Below, one piece after another: positions 51,172 to 58,746 of a stretch of DNA of 64,000 nt. Below the pieces are notes generated by a model. The model worked only from the letters and a program-made list of their open reading frames with translations, was not told the DNA's origin and did not search any database. Origin of the DNA: Comamonadaceae bacterium (GTDB lineage Bacteria; Pseudomonadota; Gammaproteobacteria; Burkholderiales; Burkholderiaceae_C); contig CANJNC010000007.1 of the NCBI GenBank assembly GCA_947475685.1, positions 28,783-92,782 on the forward strand, read 5' to 3'. Within the stretch, counting starts at the first letter, position 1. Every line of letters begins with the position of its first letter. Made by a program: the position numbers and the translations under genes.

Positions 51172-51621
51172 TTAAATCCTTGAACTTTTCAGAGCTGCAC
51201 TGTATGCGGCCCTCAGACCGAGCAGGTAGCTGTCGACACCAAATCCACAAATTTGACCTCGGACAATAGAGGAGAACACTGAAATGTGACGAAACTCTTC
51301 ACGGGCATGCACATTGGACATGTGGACCTCAATGATGGGAATGGTCAAAATTGCCAACGCATCTCTGATGGCGAAGCTGTAATGGGTCCACGCCCCAGCA
51401 TTGATGACAATGGCTTTGGTTGAGTCGGTGTGCGCGCCATGGATTCGCTCGCACATTTCGCCTTCATGATTGGTTTGAAAGGATTCAACGGTGACAGACA
51501 ATTCTTTTGCCAATTTCGACAGCTCAGAGTCAATATCTCCAAGCGTTTCAGTCCCATAGTGCTTGGGGTCACGCTTTCCAAACATATTGAGATTGACCCC
51601 ATTGAGGATGAGTATTTTCAT
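51172..51621 (-). CDS. aroQ: Type II 3-dehydroquinate dehydratase
   Basis: A 149-residue flavodoxin-like enzyme converting 3-dehydroquinate to 3-dehydroshikimate, in aromatic amino acid synthesis or in quinate use. Typical motifs: 'ILILNGVNLNMFGKRDPKHYG', 'QTNHEGEMCERIH', 'VINAGAWTHYSFAIRDAL' and 'IEVHMSNVHAREEFRHISVFS'. The catalytic Tyr is in 'KRDPKHYG' and the His in 'EVHMSNVH'. Full length. Its setting among degradation genes, without other shikimate genes, leaves open whether it is the housekeeping copy or a catabolic one. Confidence 0.9.
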   Translation of the reverse strand: MKILILNGVNLNMFGKRDPKHYGTETLGDIDSELSKLAKELSVTVESFQTNHEGEMCERIHGAHTDSTKAIVINAGAWTHYSFAIRDALAILTIPIIEVHMSNVHAREEFRHISVFSSIVRGQICGFGVDSYLLGLRAAYSAALKSSRI

Positions 51622-51714
51622 GCAATTAAAACTTTTTTCAGGTTGGTGTCTATTTCATTATATGAGAAGATGCTTTTCAAGCGAACATCAATGAATTAGT
51701 AAAAAGCGAAAACT

Positions 51715-52407
51715 TTAAATCGTTTCAATATCCCCGTGGGTGAGGTATTGCCATTTGCGCTCCGCTATGGAGCCCACCCATGTTGCGCGATGTGTGGCTT
51801 GTTCTTGGGAGTTGAAGATGACATGATTTTCTCTGCCGCTGGCCTGGCAAGCGAGCTCAACCCGCGCAGCATCTTCTAAAAACCAAGCTAAAACGGTTGC
51901 TTTCTCTAAAGAATCAGCAACCGTCACGGCGCCATTGATGCTCACGATGACAGCGCTGGCTTGTCCCAAAGTTTGAGCCACCCCTAGAGCGGCCTCTTCA
52001 TTTCTAATCAGTGCAGGATCGCTCCACATGGGCACTTCTGGATAAAAATATGACCCAAAGCCGTGCCTGGCCTTGGGTGCCAAACCCATTGCAGCCAAAG
52101 CCAAGACATTGGGTGGAAAGACGCGACAGATGCCACGCACATCGGCACGGTTTTTGTAGATGGCTTGGTGCATTCGAACCTCACCGAGCACCTGCGCGGG
52201 CAATGCTTCGTGAATATGGACCACATCTCCCACATGGGAAGCATCAAGATGGCCCATCGGTTTTGGAGCACACACCAGCATGTAATGCTCATCAAGTCTA
52301 AGGCTACAGTGGCCAAAGGCTGTGACGAGATTGGACCTGGCGAGCGCCCTGGCAGATTGCCGAACCAGTCTTTCTTGAATCGCCGTGGCTTTGGGTTTGG
52401 GGTTCAA
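51715..52407 (-). CDS. Class II aldolase-like protein lacking the metal-binding histidines
   Basis: A 230-residue member of the class II aldolase/adducin family by overall pattern ('LARSNLVTAFGHCSLRL', 'GEVRMHQAIYKNRADVRGI', 'AVIVSINGAVTVADSLEKA'). The zinc ligands are replaced: the family's 'VHTHPP' is 'CRVFPP' and 'RGHG' is 'SING'. The protein is otherwise full length with no frameshift. It may be a non-metal enzyme or a binding protein, as in adducin-like members. It ends a minus-strand run after the VOC gene and the ferredoxin reductase gene. Confidence 0.75.
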   Translation of the reverse strand: MNPKPKATAIQERLVRQSARALARSNLVTAFGHCSLRLDEHYMLVCAPKPMGHLDASHVGDVVHIHEALPAQVLGEVRMHQAIYKNRADVRGICRVFPPNVLALAAMGLAPKARHGFGSYFYPEVPMWSDPALIRNEEAALGVAQTLGQASAVIVSINGAVTVADSLEKATVLAWFLEDAARVELACQASGRENHVIFNSQEQATHRATWVGSIAERKWQYLTHGDIETI

Positions 52408-52412
52408 GGTGC

Positions 52413-52943
52413 TTATCTTGTTTGAGTGTTGACTTTCAATTCTTCCAAGTTGGATGAATCCCCTTCTTCATCAGATGAGAATCGATCCCCAAAGTCAAAG
52501 AAATCGTCGTGTTGGAAGCCATTTTGATAGTGTTGAATCTCCCACCAATTGTGATCCAAGTCTTCGAGGTAGAAAGAATAAACGCCATGCATTTCTTGGG
52601 GTTTTAAAACTTGGCGTATCTTGTATTTTTCTTGGTGTTCAATTGCTTTTTGATGGGCTTGGTCAACCTCAGAACGGGTTGCCACGTCGACCCCCCAGTG
52701 ATTGAGCAGACTCACTGGATGTATTTGGTCGCCTACTTCAACACAAACGACATGAAAGCGCATGCCAAGGCGAAGGACCATGGCAGGTTTGCCATGGCGG
52801 ACAACTTCAAGACCCAAAAATTCTTCATAAAATTTTCTAGATTGCTTGAGACTGTAAACCTCCAAGGTCCCATGGCTCAAACAATAGGGTTTGATCACTG
52901 AAGTTCTTTCTTGGGGTTGTACGGTGCAATTGTTTGGCAACAT
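52413..52943 (-). CDS. VOC-family protein
   Basis: A 176-residue single-module vicinal-oxygen-chelate protein. Candidate metal ligands are His in 'LSHGTLEVYSL', His in 'RFHVVCVEV' and Glu in 'HNWWEIQHYQNG'. 'SRKFYEEFLGLEVV' and 'YSFYLEDLDHNWWEIQ' are standard for extradiol-type or glyoxalase-type proteins. The acidic C-terminal tail ('SDEEGDSSNLEE') is unusual for the fold. It lies between the aldolase-like and reductase genes, five bases from the former. Confidence 0.78.
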   Translation of the reverse strand: MLPNNCTVQPQERTSVIKPYCLSHGTLEVYSLKQSRKFYEEFLGLEVVRHGKPAMVLRLGMRFHVVCVEVGDQIHPVSLLNHWGVDVATRSEVDQAHQKAIEHQEKYKIRQVLKPQEMHGVYSFYLEDLDHNWWEIQHYQNGFQHDDFFDFGDRFSSDEEGDSSNLEELKVNTQTR

Positions 52944-52981
52944 GTTCTATTCTCCTTTTAACGGTTCAAAAAAATACACTC

Positions 52982-54013
52982 TCATTTAACGAAATCGGCC
53001 TTGCTGGTGAAGGAGTCTGCATGAAAATCTTTGGGATTCAAACGGCAGCTTTCTACAAAATCAAATTTGGCTTTTTCAACCATCACCGGTGCTCCACATG
53101 CATAGACTTCAAATCCGAGCATATGGGGGTGATCTTTCATCACGATCTCGTGAACATTTCCAACGCGCCCATTCCATTGGCATTGATCAGTGGGCTCGCT
53201 CAGCACAGGAATAAAATCCAAATTTAAGTGGTCTTTGACCATTTGCTTGGCCACATCGTATTCATATAGATCAATCTTCTTTCGAGCACCCCAATAAAAA
53301 TGAACGGTTCGATCGAGATGCTTTTGATGGATGTCATTGATGATGGACTTAATCGGTGCAAAACCGGTTCCTGAGGCCACCATGATGATGGGCTTGGCAT
53401 GCTCCTGTCTTAAATAGAAATTACCCATGGGCACTTCAATTTGAAGAATGTCTCTGACCTTGAGATCAGAGAAGACATGATCGGTGAACAGGCCACCAGG
53501 CAAATGTCTCACATGGAGTTCAACTTGACGCACACCTTCAGCTTTCGGGGTTGTGGCGATGGAGTAACTTCTCTTTTCTCCATTTTTAAGTTTGATATCT
53601 AGGAACTGTCCAGCTCGAAAATGAATTGGCTCATTGGCTGGCAATCCAAGGGTGATTATTTTCACGTCAGGCGCGGGCGTTTGGATGTCCAAAACTCTGG
53701 AGGGCATGTGTTTGGGTTGGTTTCCATGATGGGGATCCATCTCCTCAATTTCGATCAGCAGGTCACTTTTAGGTTTTGCGCAGCACAGCAAAGCCAATCC
53801 TTTTTCTCGATCATGCTCGCTTAAATACTTGGTGTGGGCTTCGCCATGATCGACTTGACCGCTCAAAATGCTACCCCTACAAGTCAGGCACATGCCTGAG
53901 CGGCAACTAAAGGGAAGGAAATGACCAAAAGCCAAGCCAGCTTTAAGAATCTCTTGGTCTTTTTCACATGAAAAAGTATGCCCGCTTGGACTTAATTTAA
54001 TTGTAAATGTCAT
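52982..54013 (-). CDS. Oxygenase reductase: plant-type 2Fe-2S plus FAD/NAD domains
   Basis: A 343-residue electron-transfer protein. The N-terminal ferredoxin domain has Cys37, Cys42, Cys45 and Cys77/78 ('SCRSGMCLTCRG', 'LLCCAKP'). The FAD domain has 'RSYSIATTP' and the NAD domain 'VASGTGFAPIKSI' and 'YACGAPVMV'. This arrangement occurs in NagAa/BenC/AscD-like reductases that feed Rieske oxygenases or di-iron enzymes. No oxygenase is adjacent, but two orphan Rieske oxygenases lie at 29 and 34 kb, so it could serve them. Confidence 0.86.
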   Translation of the reverse strand: MTFTIKLSPSGHTFSCEKDQEILKAGLAFGHFLPFSCRSGMCLTCRGSILSGQVDHGEAHTKYLSEHDREKGLALLCCAKPKSDLLIEIEEMDPHHGNQPKHMPSRVLDIQTPAPDVKIITLGLPANEPIHFRAGQFLDIKLKNGEKRSYSIATTPKAEGVRQVELHVRHLPGGLFTDHVFSDLKVRDILQIEVPMGNFYLRQEHAKPIIMVASGTGFAPIKSIINDIHQKHLDRTVHFYWGARKKIDLYEYDVAKQMVKDHLNLDFIPVLSEPTDQCQWNGRVGNVHEIVMKDHPHMLGFEVYACGAPVMVEKAKFDFVESCRLNPKDFHADSFTSKADFVK

Positions 54014-54337
54014 GGAGGTGGTTGTTTATCAATCTCTTTTGCGTGCGCAGGTTCAATGCTGCCTATGGACAAAATATATCACCTAAATGGGCCCTTGCTT
54101 GTGGCCAATTTAACAGCAGGCCAAGGTTTAGATGCAGTTCAAGCTGTGTTTCTCCCAGTTGATTCGTGGGTCTAGGGTAAACACTTAGTGGATTTTTTGC
54201 GATTGGATGGCTCTAAGAGGGCCAGGTACTGGCGCAATGGCACTTGAATATAATGAGCGTTTTAAATTCGCATTTCAGCGTTGCATTGCATTGCATTTTC
54301 GCAGATCTGATACTGATAAATATTCAAGGAGATTTTT
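54014..54337. other. Divergent intergenic region between reductase and hydratase genes
   Basis: No convincing ORF in about 320 bases. A short TTGCA tandem repeat (three copies, 54281-54295) and the hydratase ribosome site 'aaggag' are near the right end. Promoters for both directions must lie here. Confidence 0.5.
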
Positions 54338-55120
54338 ATGATGACCCCCAGTGAGAGAGAGTTGGCCGCAGATATTTTGATCAAAGCAGAAAAGGCGTGT
54401 ATTCAGGCCAAGCTCTTATCAGAGACCTTTCCACACATCCAAATTGAGGACTCCTACGCGATCAGTTCAATCGTTGCGCAGCGAAAAATCAAAGACGGTG
54501 CAAAGTTGATTGGTCATAAAGTGGGTTTAACCTCCAAGGCCATGCAAGCCTCTTCTAAAATTGATGAGCCCGATTATGGCCATTTACTCGATACGATGAT
54601 GATCTCAGAGGGTGCCAAGGTTCCTCACAGTCGGTTTTGTAAGCCGCGTGTTGAAGTTGAACTCGCATTCGTATTGGGACACTCCCTCAAGGGGCCAGGC
54701 ATTGGCTTGGTCGATGTGCTCAGGGCCACCGAATATGTGGTTCCCGCTTTAGAAATCGTTGACGCACGTTTGGTGGATCAAAGAAAAATTTTCGATACGG
54801 TTGCCGACAATGGCGCCGCCTCTGGACTGGTCTTGGGAGGACGTCCCATCAAGCCCATGGACGTGGATTTGAGATGGGTGAGTGCTCTGATGTACAGAAA
54901 TTCGGACATTGAGGAGACGGGTGTTGCTGCTGGTGTGCTTGGGCATCCAGCGCTGGGTGTGGCATGGTTGGCCAACAAGTTAGGACAGCATGGTGTGACC
55001 TTGGAGGCGGGTCATGTCATATTGGCAGGCTCTTTCACGCGCGTCGTTTTTGCCCAAAAGGGAGATACCTTGTTTGGGGATTTTGGCCCAATGGGTAGCG
55101 TTTGCGTTCAATTTGTGTAA
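54338..55120 (+). CDS. 2-Oxohepta-4-ene-1,7-dioate hydratase-like enzyme (HpaH/MhpD family)
   Basis: A 260-residue Mg-dependent hydratase of meta-cleavage pathways. The stretches 'KLIGHKVGLTSKAMQASSKIDEPDYGHLLD', 'RVEVELAFVLG', 'PALEIVDARLVDQRKIFDTVADN' and 'AGSFTRVVFAQKGDTLF.DFGP' match HpaH (homoprotocatechuate route) more closely than MhpD, as I recall them. The metal ligands are expected at Glu in 'RVEVELAF' and 'PALEIVD'. Ribosome site 'aaggag' is six bases from ATG 54338. Aldolase HpaI and other hpa genes are absent. Confidence 0.85.
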   Translation: MMTPSERELAADILIKAEKACIQAKLLSETFPHIQIEDSYAISSIVAQRKIKDGAKLIGHKVGLTSKAMQASSKIDEPDYGHLLDTMMISEGAKVPHSRFCKPRVEVELAFVLGHSLKGPGIGLVDVLRATEYVVPALEIVDARLVDQRKIFDTVADNGAASGLVLGGRPIKPMDVDLRWVSALMYRNSDIEETGVAAGVLGHPALGVAWLANKLGQHGVTLEAGHVILAGSFTRVVFAQKGDTLFGDFGPMGSVCVQFV

Positions 55121-55125
55121 ATTTT

Positions 55126-55158
55126 TTTTCACTTTCATGTTTGCGTGTGAAATGAAAA
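55126..55158 (+). terminator. Terminator-like hairpin after the hydratase gene
   Basis: TTTTCACTTTCA pairs with TGAAATGAAAA with one bulge, loop of ten bases, followed two bases later by TTTTTT. It starts six bases after the hydratase stop codon. Confidence 0.55.
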
Positions 55159-55313
55159 TGTTTTTTCCCATTTTCGTTCACTTGCATTTTTGTGTCTTTA
55201 TTTTTTAACACCTGAAGTTAAATTTCTTCAATTTCCTTTGATAATTGTCATTTTTAGCAGATTATGTGAATTAGTGTTTTCCTAAAAGTGATCTTTTTTG
55301 TCACATTACACAT

Positions 55314-55586
55314 GTGAGTAAATCTATTAATTATCATCTCGGTCAGTGTGTCAAAGAACTTAGACGCGAAAAAGGACTGACCCAAGTCGAATTCAGTGAA
55401 CGATGTGGCTTTTACCAAACCTACCTAAGTCGCATTGAAAACGGACTGTCCAACCCAACGATCAATGCCATTGAAATCGTGGCCAATGCACTTGAGATGA
55501 GCGTTTACGATCTGTTTGAGTTCATGAAAATGGCAGAGAGTAAACGCAAAAAACAAGGCCTCATTCACAAAATTTCCAAGAAATAA
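55314..55586 (+). CDS. XRE-family helix-turn-helix regulator
   Basis: A 90-residue DNA-binding protein consisting of a Cro/CI-type helix-turn-helix ('LGQCVKELRREKGLTQVEFSERCGFYQTYLSRIENGLSNPTINAIEIVANALEMSVYDLFEF') and a short Lys-rich tail. The start is GTG 55314. No ligand domain is present. It stands alone between the hydratase and chromate transporter genes, and A+T-rich sequence on both sides could hold its operators. Target genes unknown. Confidence 0.85.
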   Translation: MSKSINYHLGQCVKELRREKGLTQVEFSERCGFYQTYLSRIENGLSNPTINAIEIVANALEMSVYDLFEFMKMAESKRKKQGLIHKISKK

Positions 55587-55610
55587 TCGATTTACACTTG
55601 ACTCGTCTCG

Positions 55611-55630
55611 ATTCGATTCGATTCGATTCG
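55611..55630. repeat. Pentanucleotide tandem repeat (ATTCG)4
   Basis: Four perfect tandem copies of ATTCG, flanked by the partial copy 'ctcg' and by 'ag', 25 bases after the XRE-type gene stop. Possibly a slippage-prone microsatellite; it lies outside coding sequence. Confidence 0.8.
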
Positions 55631-55828
55631 AGTTGATCAGACCGCATCGATCTTTATCCCGTCCATCTTGAAACTCCCTGCATATTTTGGGTGTGTGTGA
55701 GGGCCTGCTATTTGCCACTTTCTTTTTAGACACCAAATCGTATATGATCTTTACATGATCAATGTACATTTGTGACTTTGATTAGACGATGACGTTCAAA
55801 CTCACATCAAGAAAAACCCCTTAGGCTC

Positions 55829-57175
55829 ATGCAAGAAAACTCTACACCTCAGGGGCAAGATCGAATCGTCTCTATTGCTTTTTGGGATGCTTTTGTATTT
55901 TGGCTGAAACTGGGATTCATCAGCTTTGGGGGGCCGGCAGGTCAGATCTCCATCATGCACCAAGAGTTGGTTGAAAAACGCAAATGGATTTCAGACAAAC
56001 GGTTTTTGCATGCCTTGAACTTTTGCATGGTCTTGCCTGGTCCTGAGGCGCAACAGTTGGCCACCTACTTGGGTTGGTTGATGCACCGAACTTTGGGCGG
56101 CATTACAGCGGGCGTGTTGTTTGTCTTGCCCTCTTTTTTGATTTTGATCCTTTTGTCGACCCTGTACATGGTTTATGGTCATTTGAGTTGGGTTGCTGGC
56201 CTCTTGGAGGGGCTCAAACCCGCAGTGAGTGCCATCGTCTTTCAGGCGGCCTACCGGATTGGCCTTAAAACACTTAAAAATTGGATGCTGCTTTTGATTG
56301 GGCTTGTGTCGTTCATTGCAATCAACCAAGTCCATGCGCCGTTTCCTCTTATTCTCTTGGTCGCTGCAGTATTGGGCATGTTGGGGGGGCGCTTTTATCC
56401 AAGTCATTTCTCTTCGTTTTCTCACTCCAATTTACTCGCTAAGGAAAAAGACAAGGCCATCATCGATGACGACACGCCAGTGCCAGGTCATGCCTTAATG
56501 TCCAAAGCCAAACTCTTCAAAATCGTCCTCATTGGATTGCTTTTGTGGCTCATCCCCATTGCGCTGATGGCTTGGAGGTTGGGGTTTGATCATATCTTGA
56601 CCCAAATGAGTTGGTTTTTCACCAAAGCGGCCTTGTTGACCTTTGGTGGAGCCTACGCCGTATTGCCCTATGTCTTTGAAGGCGCGGTCACTGCAAATGA
56701 ATGGATTACCCCAGAGCAGATGCTGGATGGTTTGGCACTGGGAGAGACCACTCCAGGTCCTTTGATCATCGTCATCACTTTTGTGGGCTTTGTTGGTGGG
56801 TACGTGAAGTCCTTTTTGGGTCCTGAAATGCAGTGGGTCTCGGGCCTTTTGGCTGCCTTCGCCGTGACGTGGTTCACCTTCTTGCCCTCCTTTGTATTCA
56901 TCTTTCTTGGCGGCCCGTTCATCGAGGCCACCCATAAAGAGTTGAAGTTGACCGCTCCTTTGAATGCCATGACGGCAGCCATCGTTGGTGTGATATTGAA
57001 TTTGGCTTTTTTCTTGGGGCTGCACGTCTTGATGCCTCAAGGCGTTGGCTCAGGCTTGAACAGTTTTGCCGCCATCGTGTTCATTGCAAGCCTTTTGGCG
57101 TTGATTGTTTTTAAGCAAAGTGTGATTCGGGTGATTCTTTTTTCCTCATTGATGGGGTGTGCATTTCAATTTTGA
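55829..57175 (+). CDS. chrA: Chromate transporter, two-domain ChrA
   Basis: A 448-residue inner-membrane protein of the CHR family, exporting chromate. Two homologous halves are visible: 'FWLKLGFISFGGPAGQISIMHQELVEKRKWISDKRFLHALNFCMVLPGPEAQQLATYLG' and 'FFTKAALLTFGGAYAVLPYVFEGAVTANEWITPEQMLDGLALGETTPGPLIIVITFVGF'. Each has the FGG and PGP motifs typical of the family. Full length, with about ten membrane spans. chrB is absent, so regulation may be constitutive or by another regulator. Confidence 0.92.
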   Translation: MQENSTPQGQDRIVSIAFWDAFVFWLKLGFISFGGPAGQISIMHQELVEKRKWISDKRFLHALNFCMVLPGPEAQQLATYLGWLMHRTLGGITAGVLFVLPSFLILILLSTLYMVYGHLSWVAGLLEGLKPAVSAIVFQAAYRIGLKTLKNWMLLLIGLVSFIAINQVHAPFPLILLVAAVLGMLGGRFYPSHFSSFSHSNLLAKEKDKAIIDDDTPVPGHALMSKAKLFKIVLIGLLLWLIPIALMAWRLGFDHILTQMSWFFTKAALLTFGGAYAVLPYVFEGAVTANEWITPEQMLDGLALGETTPGPLIIVITFVGFVGGYVKSFLGPEMQWVSGLLAAFAVTWFTFLPSFVFIFLGGPFIEATHKELKLTAPLNAMTAAIVGVILNLAFFLGLHVLMPQGVGSGLNSFAAIVFIASLLALIVFKQSVIRVILFSSLMGCAFQF

Positions 57176-57239
57176 CAATGGGGTTTTTTTGCACACATGG
57201 TTTTTTGTTTTGAAGTCGATGTTTTTTTTGAATTTAAAT

Positions 57240-58427
57240 ATGAGAATTTCTATTGTAGGTGGTGGTTTGGGTGGGTTGACGGCAGCCCTTGCTTTGTTGC
57301 ATCAAGGCTTCAAAGTCACGGTGTATGAGCAAGCCAAGTCACTCAGAGAACTGGGTGCTGGTGTGCAACTGGGGCCCAACGCCGTAGGGGTTTTGTACCG
57401 TTTGGGATTGCAAGCGCAAATGCAAACCATTGCAACCGACACCCAGGGCAAAAGAGTTCGCTTGTGGAACACGGGCCAATCATGGCCTTTGTTTGATTTG
57501 GGCGCTTTATCGGTGCAGATGTATGGCTACCCCTATTTGACCGTTCACAGGGCCGACTTGCAAAGGGTCTTGGCTGAACAAATACATGCCATGGATTCAC
57601 AATGCATCGTCTTGAATTCAAAAGTCAACGGGGTTGAACAAACGAATGGCGCTGTAAAACTTGACATTGAAGGTCGCGAAAGCGTGGTGTGCGACTTGCT
57701 CATTGGTGCAGATGGTGTGCATTCGATCATCCGAAAATCGCTTTTTGGGCATGACGAAGCCAGGCAATCTGGCATCATGGCATGGCGAGGGGTGATTGAT
57801 TGTAAAAATTTGCCCACCCACATGCACGAGATGGTCGCAACCAACTGGGTCGGACCCGGTGCCCATGTGGTGCAATACCCACTCAGGCGCGGTGCTTTGA
57901 TGAATTTTGTCGGAGCCATTGAAGGCAACCGCTGGGAGATTGAATCTTGGTCAGAAAAGGGCTCAACTGAGGAGTGTTTGGGTGACTTTAAAGGCTGGCA
58001 TGAGGATATCCAAACGCTCATCAAAACGATCGAGACGCCTTATAAATGGGTCCTGAAGGTGAGAGATCCCATGCCGACTTGGACCCAAGGCTCCATCACT
58101 CTTTTGGGAGATGCCTGTCATCCCATGCTGCCCTTTTTAGCACAAGGTGCTGGCATGGCTTTGGAGGACGGCTTTATTTTGGCCCGTGCGTTGAAGAAGT
58201 ACAGTTCGAGTTTGCCTCAAGCGCTTGAGCATTATGAGAGCGCTCGCATTGAGAGAACATCCAAAGTGGTGGACGGCTCAAATGCCAATGCAAAGAGATT
58301 TCATAACCCAGCCCTTGCCGATGCTAGGGGTGCCTCAGAGTATGTGAGCAAGGAGTGGAGCGAGGAGCGGGTCAAGGAAAGATATGAGTGGCTCTTTAGG
58401 TACAACGTTCAAGAGGTTGAAATTTAA
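57240..58427 (+). CDS. FAD-dependent aromatic hydroxylase (salicylate/3-hydroxybenzoate hydroxylase-like)
   Basis: A 395-residue class A flavoprotein monooxygenase. Motifs: 'ISIVGGGLGGLTAALALLHQG' (FAD), 'LLIGADGVHSIIRKSLFG' (DG) and 'GSITLLGDACHPMLPFLAQGAGMALEDGFILARAL' (GD). The last is typical of salicylate-, 3-hydroxybenzoate 6- and 6-hydroxynicotinate hydroxylases. If it makes gentisate from 3-hydroxybenzoate it would be an alternative entry to the gentisate route; substrate is not determined. ATG 57240 is used; the ORF track adds 27 codons overlapping chrA. Confidence 0.83.
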   Translation: MRISIVGGGLGGLTAALALLHQGFKVTVYEQAKSLRELGAGVQLGPNAVGVLYRLGLQAQMQTIATDTQGKRVRLWNTGQSWPLFDLGALSVQMYGYPYLTVHRADLQRVLAEQIHAMDSQCIVLNSKVNGVEQTNGAVKLDIEGRESVVCDLLIGADGVHSIIRKSLFGHDEARQSGIMAWRGVIDCKNLPTHMHEMVATNWVGPGAHVVQYPLRRGALMNFVGAIEGNRWEIESWSEKGSTEECLGDFKGWHEDIQTLIKTIETPYKWVLKVRDPMPTWTQGSITLLGDACHPMLPFLAQGAGMALEDGFILARALKKYSSSLPQALEHYESARIERTSKVVDGSNANAKRFHNPALADARGASEYVSKEWSEERVKERYEWLFRYNVQEVEI

Positions 58428-58746
58428 AGGTCTCCAATCGTGCCCTTTAACAACCCCTTGCCTTCAATTTATAGCAAGAGCAAAACATTCTCCGAGTCCA
58501 TCCCTGCATCGGGCACGCCGGTGATGATCACCTTGTCTTCTTTGCCATCACAACTGAGGTGCAAATAAGCACCCTGTGTCAATGGCAACCAGCCGATTGA
58601 CTCGGCTGCAATGCTTTTTAACTCTTGCTCAATGGACGGTATAAATAGGGTCATGGTGCAACACTTAACAAACAAATTCATTTGATCAGCTTCTAGCCCT
58701 TGGCGAGGGCGAGTAGAGAGTCAAATGCAGGGGAACAGAAAAAAAT
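58428..58746. other. Region between hydroxylase and TonB-receptor genes
   Basis: About 320 bases between convergent genes. One doubtful minus-strand ORF (annotated separately) is the only content seen. No clear terminator hairpin with T run was found. Confidence 0.4.
58469..58654 (-). CDS. Doubtful small ORF downstream of the TonB receptor
   Basis: A 61-residue ORF from ATG 58654 ('MTLFIPSIEQELKSIAAESIG...DSENVLLLL'). It has plausible amino-acid composition and the same direction as the TonB-receptor operon, but no ribosome site and no family that I recognise. May be chance. Confidence 0.25.
   Translation of the reverse strand: MTLFIPSIEQELKSIAAESIGWLPLTQGAYLHLSCDGKEDKVIITGVPDAGMDSENVLLLL

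Noticed and set aside
52011-52425. Plus-strand ORFs of 96 and 120 residues over the degenerate class II aldolase
   Set aside because: They overlap each other and the recognised minus-strand gene; composition and lack of motifs mark them as shadows.
54281-54295. TTGCA tandem repeat as a regulatory element
   Set aside because: Only three copies in a region of similar low-complexity sequence; no basis to call it functional.
55611-55630. CRISPR-like repeat
   Set aside because: The unit is only five bases and without spacers; it is a simple tandem repeat.
56495-57040. Minus-strand ORF of 181 residues within chrA
   Set aside because: Antisense shadow of a clear chromate transporter gene; very rich in Gln, His and Lys, as expected from reverse reading of membrane-protein codons.
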